A stretch of 64,000 nucleotides of DNA from NCBI GenBank assembly GCA_030998225.1, contig JAPYXD010000171.1, positions 434,001 to 498,000 of the forward strand, written 5' to 3'. The translations under genes were made by a program, and so were the position numbers. Shown here piece by piece: positions 1 through 11,421 of the stretch; the first letter of the stretch is position 1, and the number at the start of each line of letters is the position of its first letter. Source of the DNA: Diplolepis rosae (lineage: Eukaryota > Arthropoda > Insecta > Hymenoptera > Diplolepididae). Below the pieces are notes generated by a model, which worked only from the letters and a program-made list of their open reading frames with translations, was not told where the DNA came from and did not search any database.

Positions 1-186
1 TCAATTCAAAGTTCCACAATTCTAGCGTAAAAAAAATGCAAATTATAAAACAAAATAGTTCCTAAAAATACAAATTTTACATTTCAAACTATTAACTCAT
101 CAACATTTATGTACGCGAGACTAAATTATTATATAAGTTATTAGTACTTTCAATCACATAGTATGTAATTATAAAGGTTAAACTTG
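1..186. other. AT-rich flank, nothing recognised
   Basis: AT-rich sequence before the first inverted-repeat element. No coding, repeat or RNA signature is seen. Confidence 0.5.
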
Positions 187-379
187 CACGGAGAAAAATA
201 GTTGAAGTAATTTTACTCAACTTCCGATCAAATTTGGGACATAAGGGCAAGTTAGAAGTTATTTAGTGTCACTGTAATTATTTGTGATATATTAAATTTT
301 CAAAAATGAATGAAAGTTGAGTAAAATTCAGAAGTTTAGGGTGAAATTTGAGAGCGTGCATTGAAAGTTTCTAAATATA

Positions 380-1136
380 AAGGGTTTCCCAATAAGGGTG
401 ATATGTTTTGAAATTGAAAAAAAACACTGAATATTCATTCGGAATTGATCGAAATCTTTTTTATTATATTGGATATTCTATGCCATTTATGATTTAAACA
501 ATATATCGGCCAAATGTCCCCCGAGACTTGAGCCAAAAATGCGCCTCATCAGAAAAGATGATTTTTTGATGAAAATTGGGATGATTTTCAATTGATTCCA
601 GAGCCCAATCCGCGAACTCCCGACGCAAACGATGGTCATTAGGCTTCAGTTCTTGGGCCAGAATCATCTTATAGGGATGCAGGCCAAGATCCAATCGCAA
701 AATACGCCAGGTAGTCATCCTGGACAGGCCCAATTCCTGAGATCGGCGTGGCACGGACAATTCACGGTTTTCCTCGATACTGGCCTGTACGGCGGCTATA
801 TTCTGTGTAGAACGTGCGGTACGCATACGATTTTTAGGCTTAGTATCCAATAGAGTAAATTCACTCTCCAACTTATCGATTATTCGACGAATTGAGAGCG
901 CGGATGGAGCAGAATGACGACCATATTTTGCACGATATGCTCTTTGAACACCGACAAAACTTCTCGAATTTTGATAAAATAATTGGACAATTTCCAAACG
1001 TTGTGGAAGCGTGAAACTACTCATGATTAAATGGCAAACCTTACTGATGACAACTGACAGCAGACATCAAAAATTTCAGTTCAAATGAGCCCGATAGGGA
1101 CATTCAAAATCATATCACCCCTATTGGGAAACCCTT
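380..1136 (-). mobile_element. Internally deleted Tc1/mariner-type element, copy 1
   Basis: The ends AAGGGTTTCCCAATAAGGG (380) and its reverse complement (to 1136) form TIRs of about 27 bp with few mismatches. TA dinucleotides lie directly outside at 378-379 and 1137-1138, as expected for IS630/Tc1/mariner target duplications. At 757 bp the element holds only the N-terminal part of a transposase. It is nearly identical to the copy at 61586-62343, so both probably come from one deletion derivative that was mobilised in trans. Confidence 0.85.
494..1024 (-). pseudogene. Truncated Tc1/mariner-type transposase (N-terminal part), copy 1
   Basis: A 176-residue frame starts at ATG 1024. The first half looks like a helix-turn-helix DNA-binding region (LPQRLEIVQLFYQNSRSF..., then SALSIRRIIDKLE). 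It is followed by the block RRSQELGLSRMTTWRILR and a catalytic-core start IIFSDEAHFWL, whose Asp is probably the first acidic residue of the DDE/D triad. The frame ends about 14 residues later. The second and third catalytic acids and the rest of the core are missing, so the protein cannot catalyse transposition. It could still bind the ends. The family reading rests on the TIRs, the TA sites and the SDEAHF motif. Confidence 0.8.
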
Positions 1137-1589
1137 TATATACTATTACTCGAAGTATAATTCTCAAAAACCAGTCTTTTATTCAATCACCAAAATAGTA
1201 GAGCTTTCCACTCATTCTACTCTACGCTTCAATCGAGAGTTGAGTAAACCGTGAATCGCAAGATAAGGATTTGTTCTTTTATGAGAAGATCTATAATTCA
1301 ATATAAAATTCATATAATCTCCCTGTACATGTGTGAGATCTTATGACATAAAATAGAAGAAAAAAAAAGAGAGATCATCTAGCTTAATCTATTCTAAACT
1401 TAACACTAATCCTTCAAGAGGCTACAATTATATTAATAATGGTACAGATATAATGAGGTATATTATCTAAAACATTTTACATGTCTCTATTCCGTGGTTT
1501 AGACACTAAAGGAAATTTTTTATATCCAAAAGAGGGTATCTAAATATCAGATTCTATAATTTAAATCTAACCGCTTAATTAATCAAGCA

Positions 1590-2030
1590 AGATAATTTTT
1601 TCTAAGTCTTCCTTGGGCTTTGTGGGCCGCAAGCATTCAATCTCGTGAGTGCCTTACGTTAGAATATTGAATCCTCTCGTAGCCTGCTTCGAAAGCGTAC
1701 CAAGGAGGTGAATCCAGACTCGTCAAAGGGGCAACAACCCTTTTGCCTGTCCAGAGAACACTTCCTAAGGCTGTTTGCAGCTCGCTGGCGAGCCGCCGGA
1801 ATGTCTTTCTTAGCGCAGCATCCCCTTTTTATACAAATTTCTGTCATCTCCCACTCTGGGCCACGGCTCGCGGGTGGGAGATGCTGCTTCTGCGCTTTAC
1901 AGCAATCCCAGGATGCTGGCTACCAAGCTCTCGTGCGTGCTGCGATGTACGCGTGGTTGCCATGCGGCAGGGGCTATACAGTGTGGGCTTACAATATCTA
2001 TATCAATAATCATAGTTATAATCATTGATT
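1590..2030. other. GC-rich structured core of the 187-2737 element
   Basis: This segment is clearly richer in GC than everything around it. It contains a 10-bp perfect hairpin stem (CATCTCCCAC at 1845-1854 with GTGGGAGATG at 1874-1883) and an overlapping alternative pairing of the GCGCAGCATC region near 1814 with GATGCTGC near 1880. Open frames on both strands (for example 1708-2028 on plus) resemble no family I know. They may be chance consequences of high GC. It could be a captured host fragment or a non-coding RNA region. Confidence 0.4.
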
Positions 2031-2814
2031 AATTATATTAATTTTTTAAAAGATTTTATGAATAATTTGTGAAAAAAATTGATTTATTTTTACTTGAGTG
2101 AGGCTCAAGAACTCTATTCACGACACTGGTCCACAAGCTCTGAATAACCCTTGCAGTCACTATATAAGAAAGTTCCAAATTGTATGTCTGAGGATTGTAA
2201 GCGAGCGTGTGCGTGTGACAACGAAAGCGTATCGTACTTTATATAAGTGTAGTTATATTAGGTTTACATATGTAAAGTTATATGTTTAAGTGTATTTGTG
2301 ATTCAAAATATGATTGGCTACGACTGAATGGTGTGAATGTATTTGTATGTTGTTTAGGTATGTATGTATGTATCGGAAGACTAATGGCAGGCTTAAAGTA
2401 AGAATTTTTTTTTAAGAAAACCATACCATTGCCAGTTGAAATAATACGCCCGATGCTCATTTTACTCAACTACGGTTTGAAGTTCCTCAAGCGTCGGTGA
2501 TATACTTATACATTTTATGTTAACCCACTGACGCATCTTGATGCCCTGTCGTCGATAACGTTTTACTCAAGTCATTACTATTTCCTATGTAACACTTATT
2601 GTTATTCACTTTGGGTAAATTAGGTATTTATCAAATTCATTTTACCCGACTAGAATTTAATAAATGTTCAAATGTCCTTATGTCCCAAGTTTAATCGACA
2701 GAGTTGAGTAAAATTACTTCAACTATTTTTCTCCGTGTATTAAATTTCAAACTTTTTTTTTGTGAATTGACGCAAACTTCTTCACTCTTATACATGTATA
2801 GACGCCATCAACTG

Positions 2815-3030
2815 TTTTACAGTGCAATTACATAATTCTGGTAAATTTCCCGTCGATCTGCTTCTTTACATTGTCATGGTAAACTTCAATGCAGAATGCT
2901 TTGTGAATTTACCAAAACGCATTAAAAATAAACTGCAATATCGGTTACAATATGGTTGAAATTTACCACGTTGATCATTGGTAACTTTATGTTCTCTGTT
3001 CGACGTGGTAATATTACACTTCTGTAGTAA
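2815..3030. repeat. Diverged partial copy of the 43.3-kb MITE family
   Basis: The blocks TTTTACAGTG, AATTCTGGTAAATTT, TGGTTGAAATTTACCA and CGACGTGGTAATATTA occur in the same order as on the reverse strand of the MITE at 43318-44269. The copy is degraded and its boundaries are uncertain. Confidence 0.55.
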
Positions 3031-3059
3031 AATTGGCACAAATATTTTAAAATTACACA

Positions 3060-3126
3060 ATTATAAATACAATCATAAATTCCCAACCTACAACCAAATG
3101 GCTAAAACTCCCGAACTATTTCTATG
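3060..3126. repeat. Solo right end of the 52.3-kb MITE family
   Basis: It matches 52568-52643 closely (AAATTCCCAACCTACAACC against AAATTCCCAGCCTGCAACC, then GGCTAAAACTCCCGAAC and ATTTCTATNAGTGTA). Only the right end is present here. Confidence 0.6.
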
Positions 3127-3849
3127 AGTGTAGATTAATTAAGCATTTCACCCTGTTTCGTGCGCTAAATTCTTGCGAATACCTAAGGTCTGTATTGATA
3201 GTAGACGAGCATGAGGGTTCTACAGTGATGTGTCATTCCAGGTTTTTTACGTATAATACGTGATAAGCGTAATAAAGATGTCAAATCAGCGTTCCCACCG
3301 TCTGAGATAATAGGTTAGGAGCTTTATATAAGAAGACTTAAAAGAAAATCAGGAGATAGATCAAATTTAGGATTCATTTTAATGATAATTAAAATAGATT
3401 TTCATTGCACCAAAACAAAATGACATGAAACAAAAATAATGAATAACGTTAAGTTACTTGTTATGTTCAAGTAAAATTAGAATGTTTCCAGTTATGAAAA
3501 CGTCTCATTGGTTAATTTTGCTTAACGATTATTTCATAATCAAAGTTATTTCACCAGTAATTCCAACAGTGGCCTGTTATTATTTCGCTTACGTAAGTTT
3601 TTTGGCAACTTATTGGTCGTGAGAAGCAAGTAATTAAAACTTCATACTCTTAGAGTAACAAATTTTCAACTTCACCTGAAGTAGAGGCTAATAAGGGGCT
3701 CATATGAACTTTACTATACCTTACTTTAGCACTCTACGTTCATCCAACGCGGACCCCGCACGTTATTACAAAGACATCACGCAAGGAACCTGTTTGGTTG
3801 TATTTGGCGCGTCATTTAAAATTCTTGAAATACAATGCGTTTTTTGTTA
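3127..3849. other. AT-rich spacer, nothing recognised
   Basis: No convincing ORF, RNA or repeat was seen in this stretch. Confidence 0.45.
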
Positions 3850-4077
3850 ATTATAAATGATGGTATTTTAACTTATGTAAGTAACCATTACATTTGAACT
3901 AAGAAATTTTGAACAAAAGATGAAGATTACTTATTCGGTAAATAAATACTTAAAATTTCAAAGGTTAATTTCATTTACAGAATAATAATTTAATTATTCG
4001 ATCTTTTGCACAGAATTTCTTAATTTCGATATAGTATTTATTTATGTAAGTCAAAATACCACAATTCATGATGAATA
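3850..4077. repeat. Diverged palindromic MITE-like repeat
   Basis: The left block (GATGGTATTTTAACTTATGT ... AAGAAATTTTGAACAAAAGAT) is mirrored by the right block (ATCTTTTGCACAGAATTTCTT ... ACATAAGTCAAAATACCAC region), giving two arms of about 80-100 bp at an estimated 75-80% identity. No target duplication was resolved. Confidence 0.4.
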
Positions 4078-4739
4078 AAAATGAAAAATTTAGTTTTTAA
4101 ATTTCAAATAAAAGAACGAAAATCAACTAATCAGGTGCTTTGCACGGCGTCTGTACAATTAGTTTCAAATTTTTTGATCCACATATTTTAAATTTTGGAA
4201 CACCTGTCAGCGAAGAGTTCTAAAGTAGGACTGAAAATTTAGGAATTCAAAGATTACAATTTGAAAATAAATAAAATTTATTTATAAAAATAGTTGTCGA
4301 AATTTAAGTTTTAAAAATTATTGTAGAAATTTTCGCTATAAAGCATTTCGAATTTGACAAAATGTTTTTTATTCCCTTTCCACTTATTAATTGCTTTTGA
4401 TGATAAACTATGACGAGGTATTTCGAAGAAGTTAAATACAGTTCGTGTGCAGTAAAAGGACTATTAAAAATTTCAAATGATTTTAAAAACATTCAGAACA
4501 TAGTTGAGAAGAATTCTTAAATTTTAGTGATGTTATAAGGATTTTTACAATCATTTTAAGTTTACATCCTTTTAAGCATTCTATCTTTACAATAGACAGC
4601 TGCAAACAATCTACGAAAAACTTTGTAAGCCTACAATATACAAACCGATTTGTCTTTTCGATTCAAAATGTAAAGTAAAGCTGTTAACAAGCCTTTGAAA
4701 TTTCTACTTTATATTTGGTATTTTTTCACATCCAAGATA
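4078..4739. other. AT-rich spacer, nothing recognised
   Basis: Apart from short chance frames no signal was seen. Confidence 0.4.
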
Positions 4740-6360
4740 CGTCACCAGATAGCATACTCTATCACGACCTTTTTAAATCTATAGTCGGCAATGATAAAGA
4801 TCTCTCAGACATAGAAAAATCATAGCATTCGAAGGGCTGCCCAAAAGACAAAGCCGTGGAAGTTTTATCGTTAATTGAAATGCCTTCCGAAAATTATAAA
4901 GCCCCTTAGGATCTATTCAAGAAGCGTTACGGTAATCGAATGATCATATGATAAAGTCATGTCAAAGCTTTGTTAAATCTTCCATTGGCTTTAAAAGAAC
5001 CCGTAGATTAATGGGACACCCTGCTTATAGAAATGATAGTAGGAAAACTGAATACCTTTTATCGTAGAAAATGAGAATATTTTAGATACGAATTTTCAAA
5101 TCCCAGATATGAGGACATGAGATTCTTTTTGCAGCGGCGCGCACAATTTAAAGATACTAAATCTCATCACGTGCAAGGAAGGCCACGAAATTCGGAAAAG
5201 AGGTCCTCGTATGATCGGTAAACTCAACAACCTCAATTAGCGTTTTCAGTATCTACTAATAAGCACCCCTGCCCTCATTGCCAAGGAGAGTATTCTATTT
5301 TTTCGTGTGAGAAATTCAAAATACTATCTCCTAACGGTCGTTATGAAGCTGACAAAAAAGCTATGCTTTGTTTAAATTATTTGCGTGCAAGTCATCGCGT
5401 AACTGATTGTATCTTTCGCGTTTTGTCCTAAGTGCCAGAAAAGGCACAACTCATTGCTTCATTTCAAAAAATCATCGTCAGGACAAGCGATCCTTACCGT
5501 TATCCTCAACCACAGACAAACCTATTATTAGCATGCATGCGCAAGTTTGGTCTGAAGGCATGTTAGCCACTGCAATTGTAGATTTGGTTAACGCCCGAGG
5601 AGAGTCTAAGGCACGCTGCGTCTCCTTAGATTTTGGATCACAGGCTCATTTTATTACTGATAGTATAGCAGCTTTTTTGAAGCCATATTGAAGGGTGGTC
5701 GATATTTCTGTGTCTTACCTTGATGAGGCGGGAACAAAAGTGAAACACTCATTAGAAACGACTATGAAATTGCAGTTGAGAATATATAAGAAAAATCTTG
5801 AACTTCTCGTGGTTAATCGGATCACAAAAAGTATTCCTTCGATTCCTATAAATCAAGCAACCCTCGAGATTCCAAAAAATGTTGTCCTAACTGATTCAGA
5901 ATTCCATGTACCATTAGGAGTCCATCTTCGTTTTAGCGTTACACTTTTTCCCAAACTCCTCTGTGTCGCTCAGATTGAATTAAAAGGTCATCCTAATGCC
6001 GTACTTCAAAAACACACCTTGGTTAAGTCGTGGCGGAGGATATGAATAGCTTAATCTCACCTCTTCATAACATTCACTGTCATCTCACAATGGATTCTAC
6101 TTTTCTTGATTAAAATCCAGCTATGTTTTGGGAAATTGAAGAAATCACTTCAGTGAAATAACTTACCGCTAAAGAAAAGGCGTGTGAGGAGCACTTCGTG
6201 AAAAACGTGAAACGTAACTTCGAGGGGCGTTATTTTGTTCGATTGCCATTTAATGTAATCAAAGCCCACTACGGAGAATCGCACTCAATAGCTTCTCGTC
6301 GTTTTCATTATTTGGAAGCCCGTTTCGTGAAAAAATCCGAAATTAAAGCAAGAATATACA
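4740..6360 (+). pseudogene. Bel/Pao LTR retrotransposon fragment 1 (gag to start of pol)
   Basis: The domain order fits Bel/Pao. Near 4770-5060 a decayed gag (DUF1759-like; motifs VLSLIEMPSENYKA and KKRYGNRMI can be read with stops and shifts). Near 5270-5440 a zinc-knuckle region (CPHCQGEYSIFSCEKF ... CLNYLRASHRVTDC). From 5530 an A17-type aspartic protease whose active-site position reads D-F-G (LDFGSQAHFIT) where D-[STNQ]-G-like forms are usual. Near 6170-6340 the region before the reverse transcriptase (CEEHFVKNV, EGRYFVRLPFN, RRFHYLEARF). Stops and frameshifts interrupt it at about 5691 and 6045. The rest of pol, the envelope-side end and both LTRs are absent. It is a dead fragment and is related to the one at 58.5 kb. 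Confidence 0.8.
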
Positions 6361-6500
6361 CACTACAGAGTAGTGTGGACGGCACTACTCTTGACTGTAG
6401 CAGCATTCGTGTGGGTGACACGAATAGTTACTGCCGAAAAACGATTGATTCGTACCACTACACTACTCAGTTGTGTAGAAAGAAGTAACCAGTGGTGTAG
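6361..6500. repeat. CACTAC-rich short inverted-repeat insertion at the Bel/Pao break
   Basis: Homology to pol ends where a segment rich in CACTAC/GTAGTG begins (CACTACAGAGTAGTGTGG near 6360; CACTACACTACTCAGTTGTG near 6455). Imperfect inverted pairing suggests a small MITE, with poorly defined ends. Confidence 0.35.
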
Positions 6501-6949
6501 AATTATCTCTGTGATGAGAAATTAGCTTTCGGTATATTTGATTATAACTTATTAATTTTTCAGGTTATAAGGGCCTCATTAAATGTCTCAAAAAATGGAC
6601 ATTTTTAGGGCTTGAAAATTGAACTTAACTCAAACACGACTGCTTCAAAGGCAAAAATGCTGCAAAAAATGCATGCGAATAAAAATTGTAAGATCCTCCA
6701 AACTTGCGGTGGAACAAGTACATTATTACTATAAAATTATAAGAGTATTTAAAAAGTTCATAATTTTTTAGACCTTTAATCCTTGTAATGCGATGTTTTA
6801 CCCATTACTTTTCTGAAAATATAACTTCTTGTTATTTTTATACCGTTATTCATCATAACAAATACAGACTTTGAATAATAATTTTGCATTTTTCAACTTA
6901 TAATAAATGCAGTTACAGCGTTTCTCGAAACACAAACCTCTTTTCTCAG
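6501..6949. other. AT-rich spacer
   Basis: No gene or repeat signature recognised. Confidence 0.4.
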
Positions 6950-7185
6950 GGTTGGATAATGCCAGAGAACGCCGTTGAGTTCATGCCGACCAGTCCGAAA
7001 TCACAAAGGCTGGAGATCTCCGTCCAATAATTTAGTAAAGACCGTAACTGTCAGTTAACGGCGTTTTCTCGAATTTTCCTGCGCCGTATTCAGCCTTCTG
7101 TGATTTACGCCTGCAGTTAACGATCAGTTACGGCTCTGTCTCAAATCGCAATTCACCAGACTTTGCGGTAACGGTCTTTTCCAAA
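6950..7185. repeat. GC-richer palindromic segment
   Basis: Inverted matches include GAAATCACAAAGGCT (near 6998) against AGCCTTCTGTGATTT (near 7092), and CCGTAACTGTCAGTTAACGG (near 7041) against GCAGTTAACGATCAGTTACGG (near 7112). A further copy of GGTAACGGTCTTTT lies at about 7165. It is probably a small foldback or MITE with unclear borders. Confidence 0.4.
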
Positions 7186-7837
7186 AATTAAGCAATAATT
7201 ATTTTCACATTTATTAACAATTTGAAAACATTATATTAATAATCTGGTATAGCTCTTTTTCACGATTCCAACGACGCAAAGAGCTAATTTTTAGATATGC
7301 TTTATTTTAGCATCGGACTTACTATTATTTAGAATTTATTTTCTGATTTATATACAGTAATTTTCATAACATAGAGCCAGCTTACTAAAAAGAAGCAAGT
7401 ACTTACTGACATTCAGAGAGTATTACTAATATTCAGTAATTCCTTTTTAAACGTAATTTTTTAATAATAAAAACACCGTCTGCCATATTGAATACGCCAC
7501 GTGGTATTTTAAAAGAGTAACTTTAGATAGAAATTTTTTGGTAAAACTCGTCTGCCATATTCGATCCGCTACTTTGAATTTTGGTCTTTAAATTCGTTAT
7601 CAGCTATCCGAGAAAACCCTTTATACAAAGTTTCAAAAAATTGACTACAGATTTTGTTAGTTTTGTGTAGCATGTTTGAACCGCCATGTTTTTTGAAACG
7701 TTCCAGCGTTCAATAGCATTTAAAAATTTTGTGCAATAAAATTTAAAATACCAAGAACAGTATTTATTACAGGCTACTTCGCAAGATATTCATATAAATT
7801 CATCATACTTTTACGTTGCGTTAATTAAATATTAATG
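7186..7837. other. AT-rich spacer
   Basis: Nothing recognised beyond low-complexity A/T runs. Confidence 0.4.
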
Positions 7838-7930
7838 AATTTCATTTTACGGAACTAGAAGTGAAAATATGTCGAAATGTTCTTATGCCCCAAGTCATGT
7901 ATAGTTTCTCGAACTATTTTTCTCTGCATA
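7838..7930. repeat. Diverged right end of the 187-2737 TIR family
   Basis: It shares, in order, TTCATTTTAC, GACTAGAA/GAACTAGAA, AAATGTCCTTATGTCCCAAG (here AAATGTTCTTATGCCCCAAG) and AACTATTTTTCTC with 2636-2735. A possible partner end, ACGGAGAAAAATA, is at about 8552 but is too short to pair safely. Confidence 0.5.
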
Positions 7931-8815
7931 TTGTCTTCAATTCTGAATGACACACTGTGTGCTGACTATATGGTATATTTAACACATAATATTATGGCCA
8001 TATTATACCAATAACAGTGGCAAAATTAGCATGATATAAAGCTTTTGATAATTTATTAAATATTTTAAAAGACGTACTATCTGTATTAATCGGGTTTATC
8101 AATAATTCTGTATCGAAAACCGGACGTTTATTTACTTTACTCAATTCATTCTTATTGATTTACTGTTTTATCGAACTGACCGTTTTTGACACAGTTCCCC
8201 TATTCTATTGGTGGAAAAAGGGAAATTGAAAAAACGTGAACTACGACATATGTCGGTGTAATTTCAATCTTTGTTTTATATTTTTTCTGAGTCCAATACT
8301 GGCTGCTGTTCGTAATATTCCTGGACGATAGTCACGTCGTTTCTCACTTGGAGCCAATAATCACGATTGTAACCTGTAAGGAGTGCGTCAGCTTTATTTC
8401 TTTTACTTTTATGCACTCAACAGGATAGTAGAGGTCACAGAATGGTGATATCGAAAAAAAGTAATAATTCTTTACTATCGTTGCCACTTTATTACTACAA
8501 AAGTACTCAAAGTTTTTCTAATTGGTTAAAATGAAACAAAACATAGTTCTACGGAGAAAAATATATGCGTTAGTTTTAGTAAACGGGTGCTATCGTATTT
8601 GCAGGTATTCGGCCCTTATAGGAAGTACTGCGCTTTTGAACTCTCTGTCTTTCGTAAGTAGGTTTACACTTTCGATTTCTTAAAAGCAAGCTTACGTTAA
8701 ACGACTTTCAAAAGAAGGTACTTCCTCATGGAAAGTAGGCGCTAAGAAAAGATGGATCGAAGTAATATACTGGTGAAGCGCAGACTATTCTAGACTCTGA
8801 GACAAGTAAGAACTC
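7931..8815. other. AT-rich spacer before an LTR end
   Basis: No coding signal. The second half may be the U3 part of the LTR whose 3' end lies at 8873, but no LTR start was identified. Confidence 0.35.
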
Positions 8816-8890
8816 TTGTTCTCAGTAAAAGTGAAATAAATTTATTATTTCAAATTTATTACAAGTCCGACATAATTTTGGTAGCAGCGG
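8816..8890 (+). mobile_element. LTR 3' end plus primer-binding site (solo remnant)
   Basis: AATAAA at 8835-8840 is followed 33 bp later by an LTR-like terminus ending in CA (8873). After a 5-6 nt spacer comes TGGTAGCAG (8879-8887), which matches the complement of the 3' end of initiator tRNA-Met over nine bases. A hairpin (CTGAGACAAG ... CTTGTTCTCAG, 8797-8824) lies in the position expected for the R region. The sequence downstream, to about 9170, is less AT-rich and could be decayed gag, but I cannot assign a family. Confidence 0.45.
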
Positions 8891-9512
8891 TAAGATCTGC
8901 TGAAAACAACTCTTTCTTACAATTTCAACCTTCTAAGATTACCAGAGTGCTGAGGAGGAAAGCGAATCTCAATACCAACTAGTTTGAGGCCTATGAACAG
9001 GTGGAAGAGATTCGACGAACGAGTCGATAAGCTGTAGGATATCATAATCACGGAGGAGACAACCCGAAGATTTGACACAAACAGCAGTGACGTCAGCCGC
9101 AGAGACGGAGTCAATTTTTACATCCAATCCAGAAAGCAGCCACAAGATCAACCGAATCGAATCGTAGTATACTGAGCATATGTCCTCTTCACATTTGCCG
9201 AAAGGTGACGTAAATTATCAAGGTGAGGCAAAGTTGTATTACCACGAATAACTTATACTTCGCGTGCTCGCAAGCTCTAAGTTTTCTCAATAACAGAAAT
9301 CACACCACATTTCAAATGAGTGGGTTCTTGTAGGATGGCACTTATCCATTGGTATGTATCAAAGAATCTGGATAATGCGTAACGTGAATATTGAATCTTG
9401 TATCGAAAAGCTTGTAAGTATTGGGTTGAGAACAAAGTCATTTCGTTTTTTTCCATGATTTTCAATCCAAGTTTATTGATACAAATAACAAACATTAATC
9501 AATTATTTGAAC

Positions 9513-10789
9513 ATTAAAGTGAATGGCCTTTCCGGTTTTGTAAAGTTGTTTTATTTTGAAAGTACGTCAACGTTTCGACCGATTTTTCGGTCCTTATCAA
9601 GACTATAAAAAGGAAATACAAAATGAATATATATAAAATTTTTTTTAAAAATTATGAATATAATAAAAAGATAATATTTATATAATAAAAAGATTTTGTT
9701 TTTTCAATATAAAATATAAAATTAAGAGAAGATAAAAGAGAGAAAGAATAATAATAATAATAAACATACCGTGGATGACAAATTTGGTATTTTACTTCCA
9801 TTCATATTGTTTGATGATAGGTTAAATTTTTATAAAAAATTAAATTTCAAAAAATCCAAGTTTAAAAGCATAAAGTTATATTGTAAAATTATCATCATAG
9901 CATATTAGTTGCTATGAGAGTTCGTTAAATTTTTTTAAAATTTTTGTTAGGATAACTGGTGTCAACCTTTTTAGGTTATATTGATCGATAACGACACCTA
10001 TAAAATAAATATATAAGAGATAAATTTTGAATTAAAATTGTGTAAAGAAATTTTTTGAAATATTAGTTACTTACAAGCAGCTTCCATCATTTATACGTTA
10101 TTGTTACATTTTTTAAAAATTTTCTACTACACAAAACTTTGGAAGTAAAATGTCTCCACAATTGTTCATTTGGCTATCGTAGCGTTGTTGATGTTATGGT
10201 GCGTTCTCAAGAAAATATTAATATTTTAAAAAAACAATTAATTTTAGAAATGATTTATATTCAAAAAGAAAATTTTTCTATTAATTACAAAACAGATATT
10301 GAAAATTTAAGTGCCATTTATAATAATATAATAAAATCCATAAAATAACTTTTCTACTTTCTCTTATCTTTTCTAATCTTTTTAATTGTATAATTTCATA
10401 AATTTCAAAAATTACCATTGAATGTTACCAATAACCGATATATTACATATTAATTTTCTTGAGAACGCACCATAACATCAACAACGCTACGATAGCCAAA
10501 TGAACAATTGTGGAGACATTTTACTGCCAAAGTTTTGTGTAGTAGAAAATTTTAAAAAAATGTAACAATAACGTATAAATGATGGAAGCTGCTTGTAAGT
10601 AACTAATATTTCAAAAAATTTCTTTACACAATTTTAATTCAAAATTTATCTCTTATATATTTATTTTATAGGTGTCGTTATCGATCAATATAACCTAAAA
10701 AGGTTGACACCAGTTATCCTAACAAAAATTTTAAAAAAATTTAACGAACTCTCATAGCAACTAATATGCTATGATGATAATTTTACAAT
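9513..10789 (+). mobile_element. Penelope-like element 3' fragment with inverted arms
   Basis: It begins with ACGTTTCGACCGATTTTTCG-type sequence (near 9565-9590), the kind often seen in PLE terminal repeats. Inverted arms of about 340 bp (9880-10220 and 10450-10789) are nearly identical and enclose a 230-bp loop. The frame 10139-10348 ends with a PLE-like C-terminus (LEMIYIQKENFSINYKTD), similar to the region after GIY-YIG endonucleases. It sits inside a mariner and coincides with loss of the mariner's middle. Confidence 0.6.
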
Positions 10790-10792
10790 TAT

Positions 10793-11239
10793 GATTCGCT
10801 TTAAAAATAGATCGGTTTCGTTACGTTTCAGCAGTCAATCGCAAATGGAAATTCGTTTGCAGAGTTGAATTTCGTTCAATTTGTGAGAAACCCAAATATC
10901 GAGTTTATTAAAGTAACCAAGTTGTTTAAAATATCTCTCAGTGTATGTATGTGATATATTAAGCTTCTCTGCGATCTCTCGTGTCCCACTACGCCGGTTA
11001 TTTTCTATCATTGCTTTTATTTTGTCCTCGTCAACTTAAGTTGGGCGTCCAGAGCGTGGTGCATCTTTGACGTCAAAATCTCCGGAACGAAAACGAGCAA
11101 ACCAATTCTGGCATTGGCGTTATGTTCATGATTTTTTACCATAAACATCATACAACTTTTTCCAAGCTTGCACTGCATTTTTACCTTTTCGGAAGTAATA
11201 AAGAAAAATGTGACGAAAATGACCGTCTGGAATCTCCAT
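10793..11239 (-). pseudogene. mariner transposase, N-terminal half
   Basis: Read from ATG at 11239, the frame gives MEIPDGHFRHIFLYYFRKGK, then RQCQNWFARFRSGDFDVKD, a KAMIENNRRSGTREIAEKLN helix-turn-helix and ISICD*LLKRNETDPFLKR near the PLE junction. These are classical mariner N-terminal blocks. In-frame stops occur (for example near 11125 and just before LLKRN). The catalytic core with all three acids is lost to the 9513-10789 insertion. Confidence 0.8.
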
Positions 11240-11421
11240 TTCAATTCAATGCAAAATAATAAATAAACAGCAAAACTTTAAACTTTTTTTTTACTGAATA
11301 CTCTATAAAACGTCAGCTGTTAAATACCATATACGGTCTGAAGTTTGGAATGGGGAAGAACGACTTCGAACGACTAAAGTCATCTAGCGGAAAAAAGCGA
11401 AATGACAAACTCTATTAGAAT

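Larger units (their letters stand above)
187..2737. mobile_element. 2.55-kb TIR element (non-autonomous)
   Basis: The left end (CACGGAGAAAAATAGTTG..., from 187) is the reverse complement of the right end (ending at 2737). Similarity runs for about 70-80 bp and includes the TTTTACTCAAC and GGGACATAAGG blocks. A deletion-derivative mariner-type element (380-1136) sits inside. Without it the element is about 1.8 kb and holds a GC-rich core (about 1590-2000). No transposase of its own is visible. A diverged right-end relative is at 7838-7930. I could not fix a target duplication, so the superfamily is open. Confidence 0.7.
9421..11421 (-). mobile_element. mariner element split by a PLE fragment
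   Basis: The left terminus TTGGGTTGAGAACAAAGTC (9421, preceded by TA) and 3'-terminal sequence to about 9512 match the mariner at 55301-56422. The other half (10790 to about 11420) holds the 5' part of the transposase gene and the degraded opposite TIR (reverse complement GAGTTTGTCATTTCGC). The middle of the transposase is missing and is replaced by 9515-10789. Confidence 0.75.

Noticed and set aside
632..853. Plus-strand frame over the truncated transposase
   Set aside because: Shadow of the minus-strand coding frame. The same frame appears in the sister copy.
1708..2028. Open frames in the GC-rich core
   Set aside because: High GC lowers stop frequency on both strands, and no homology is recognised.
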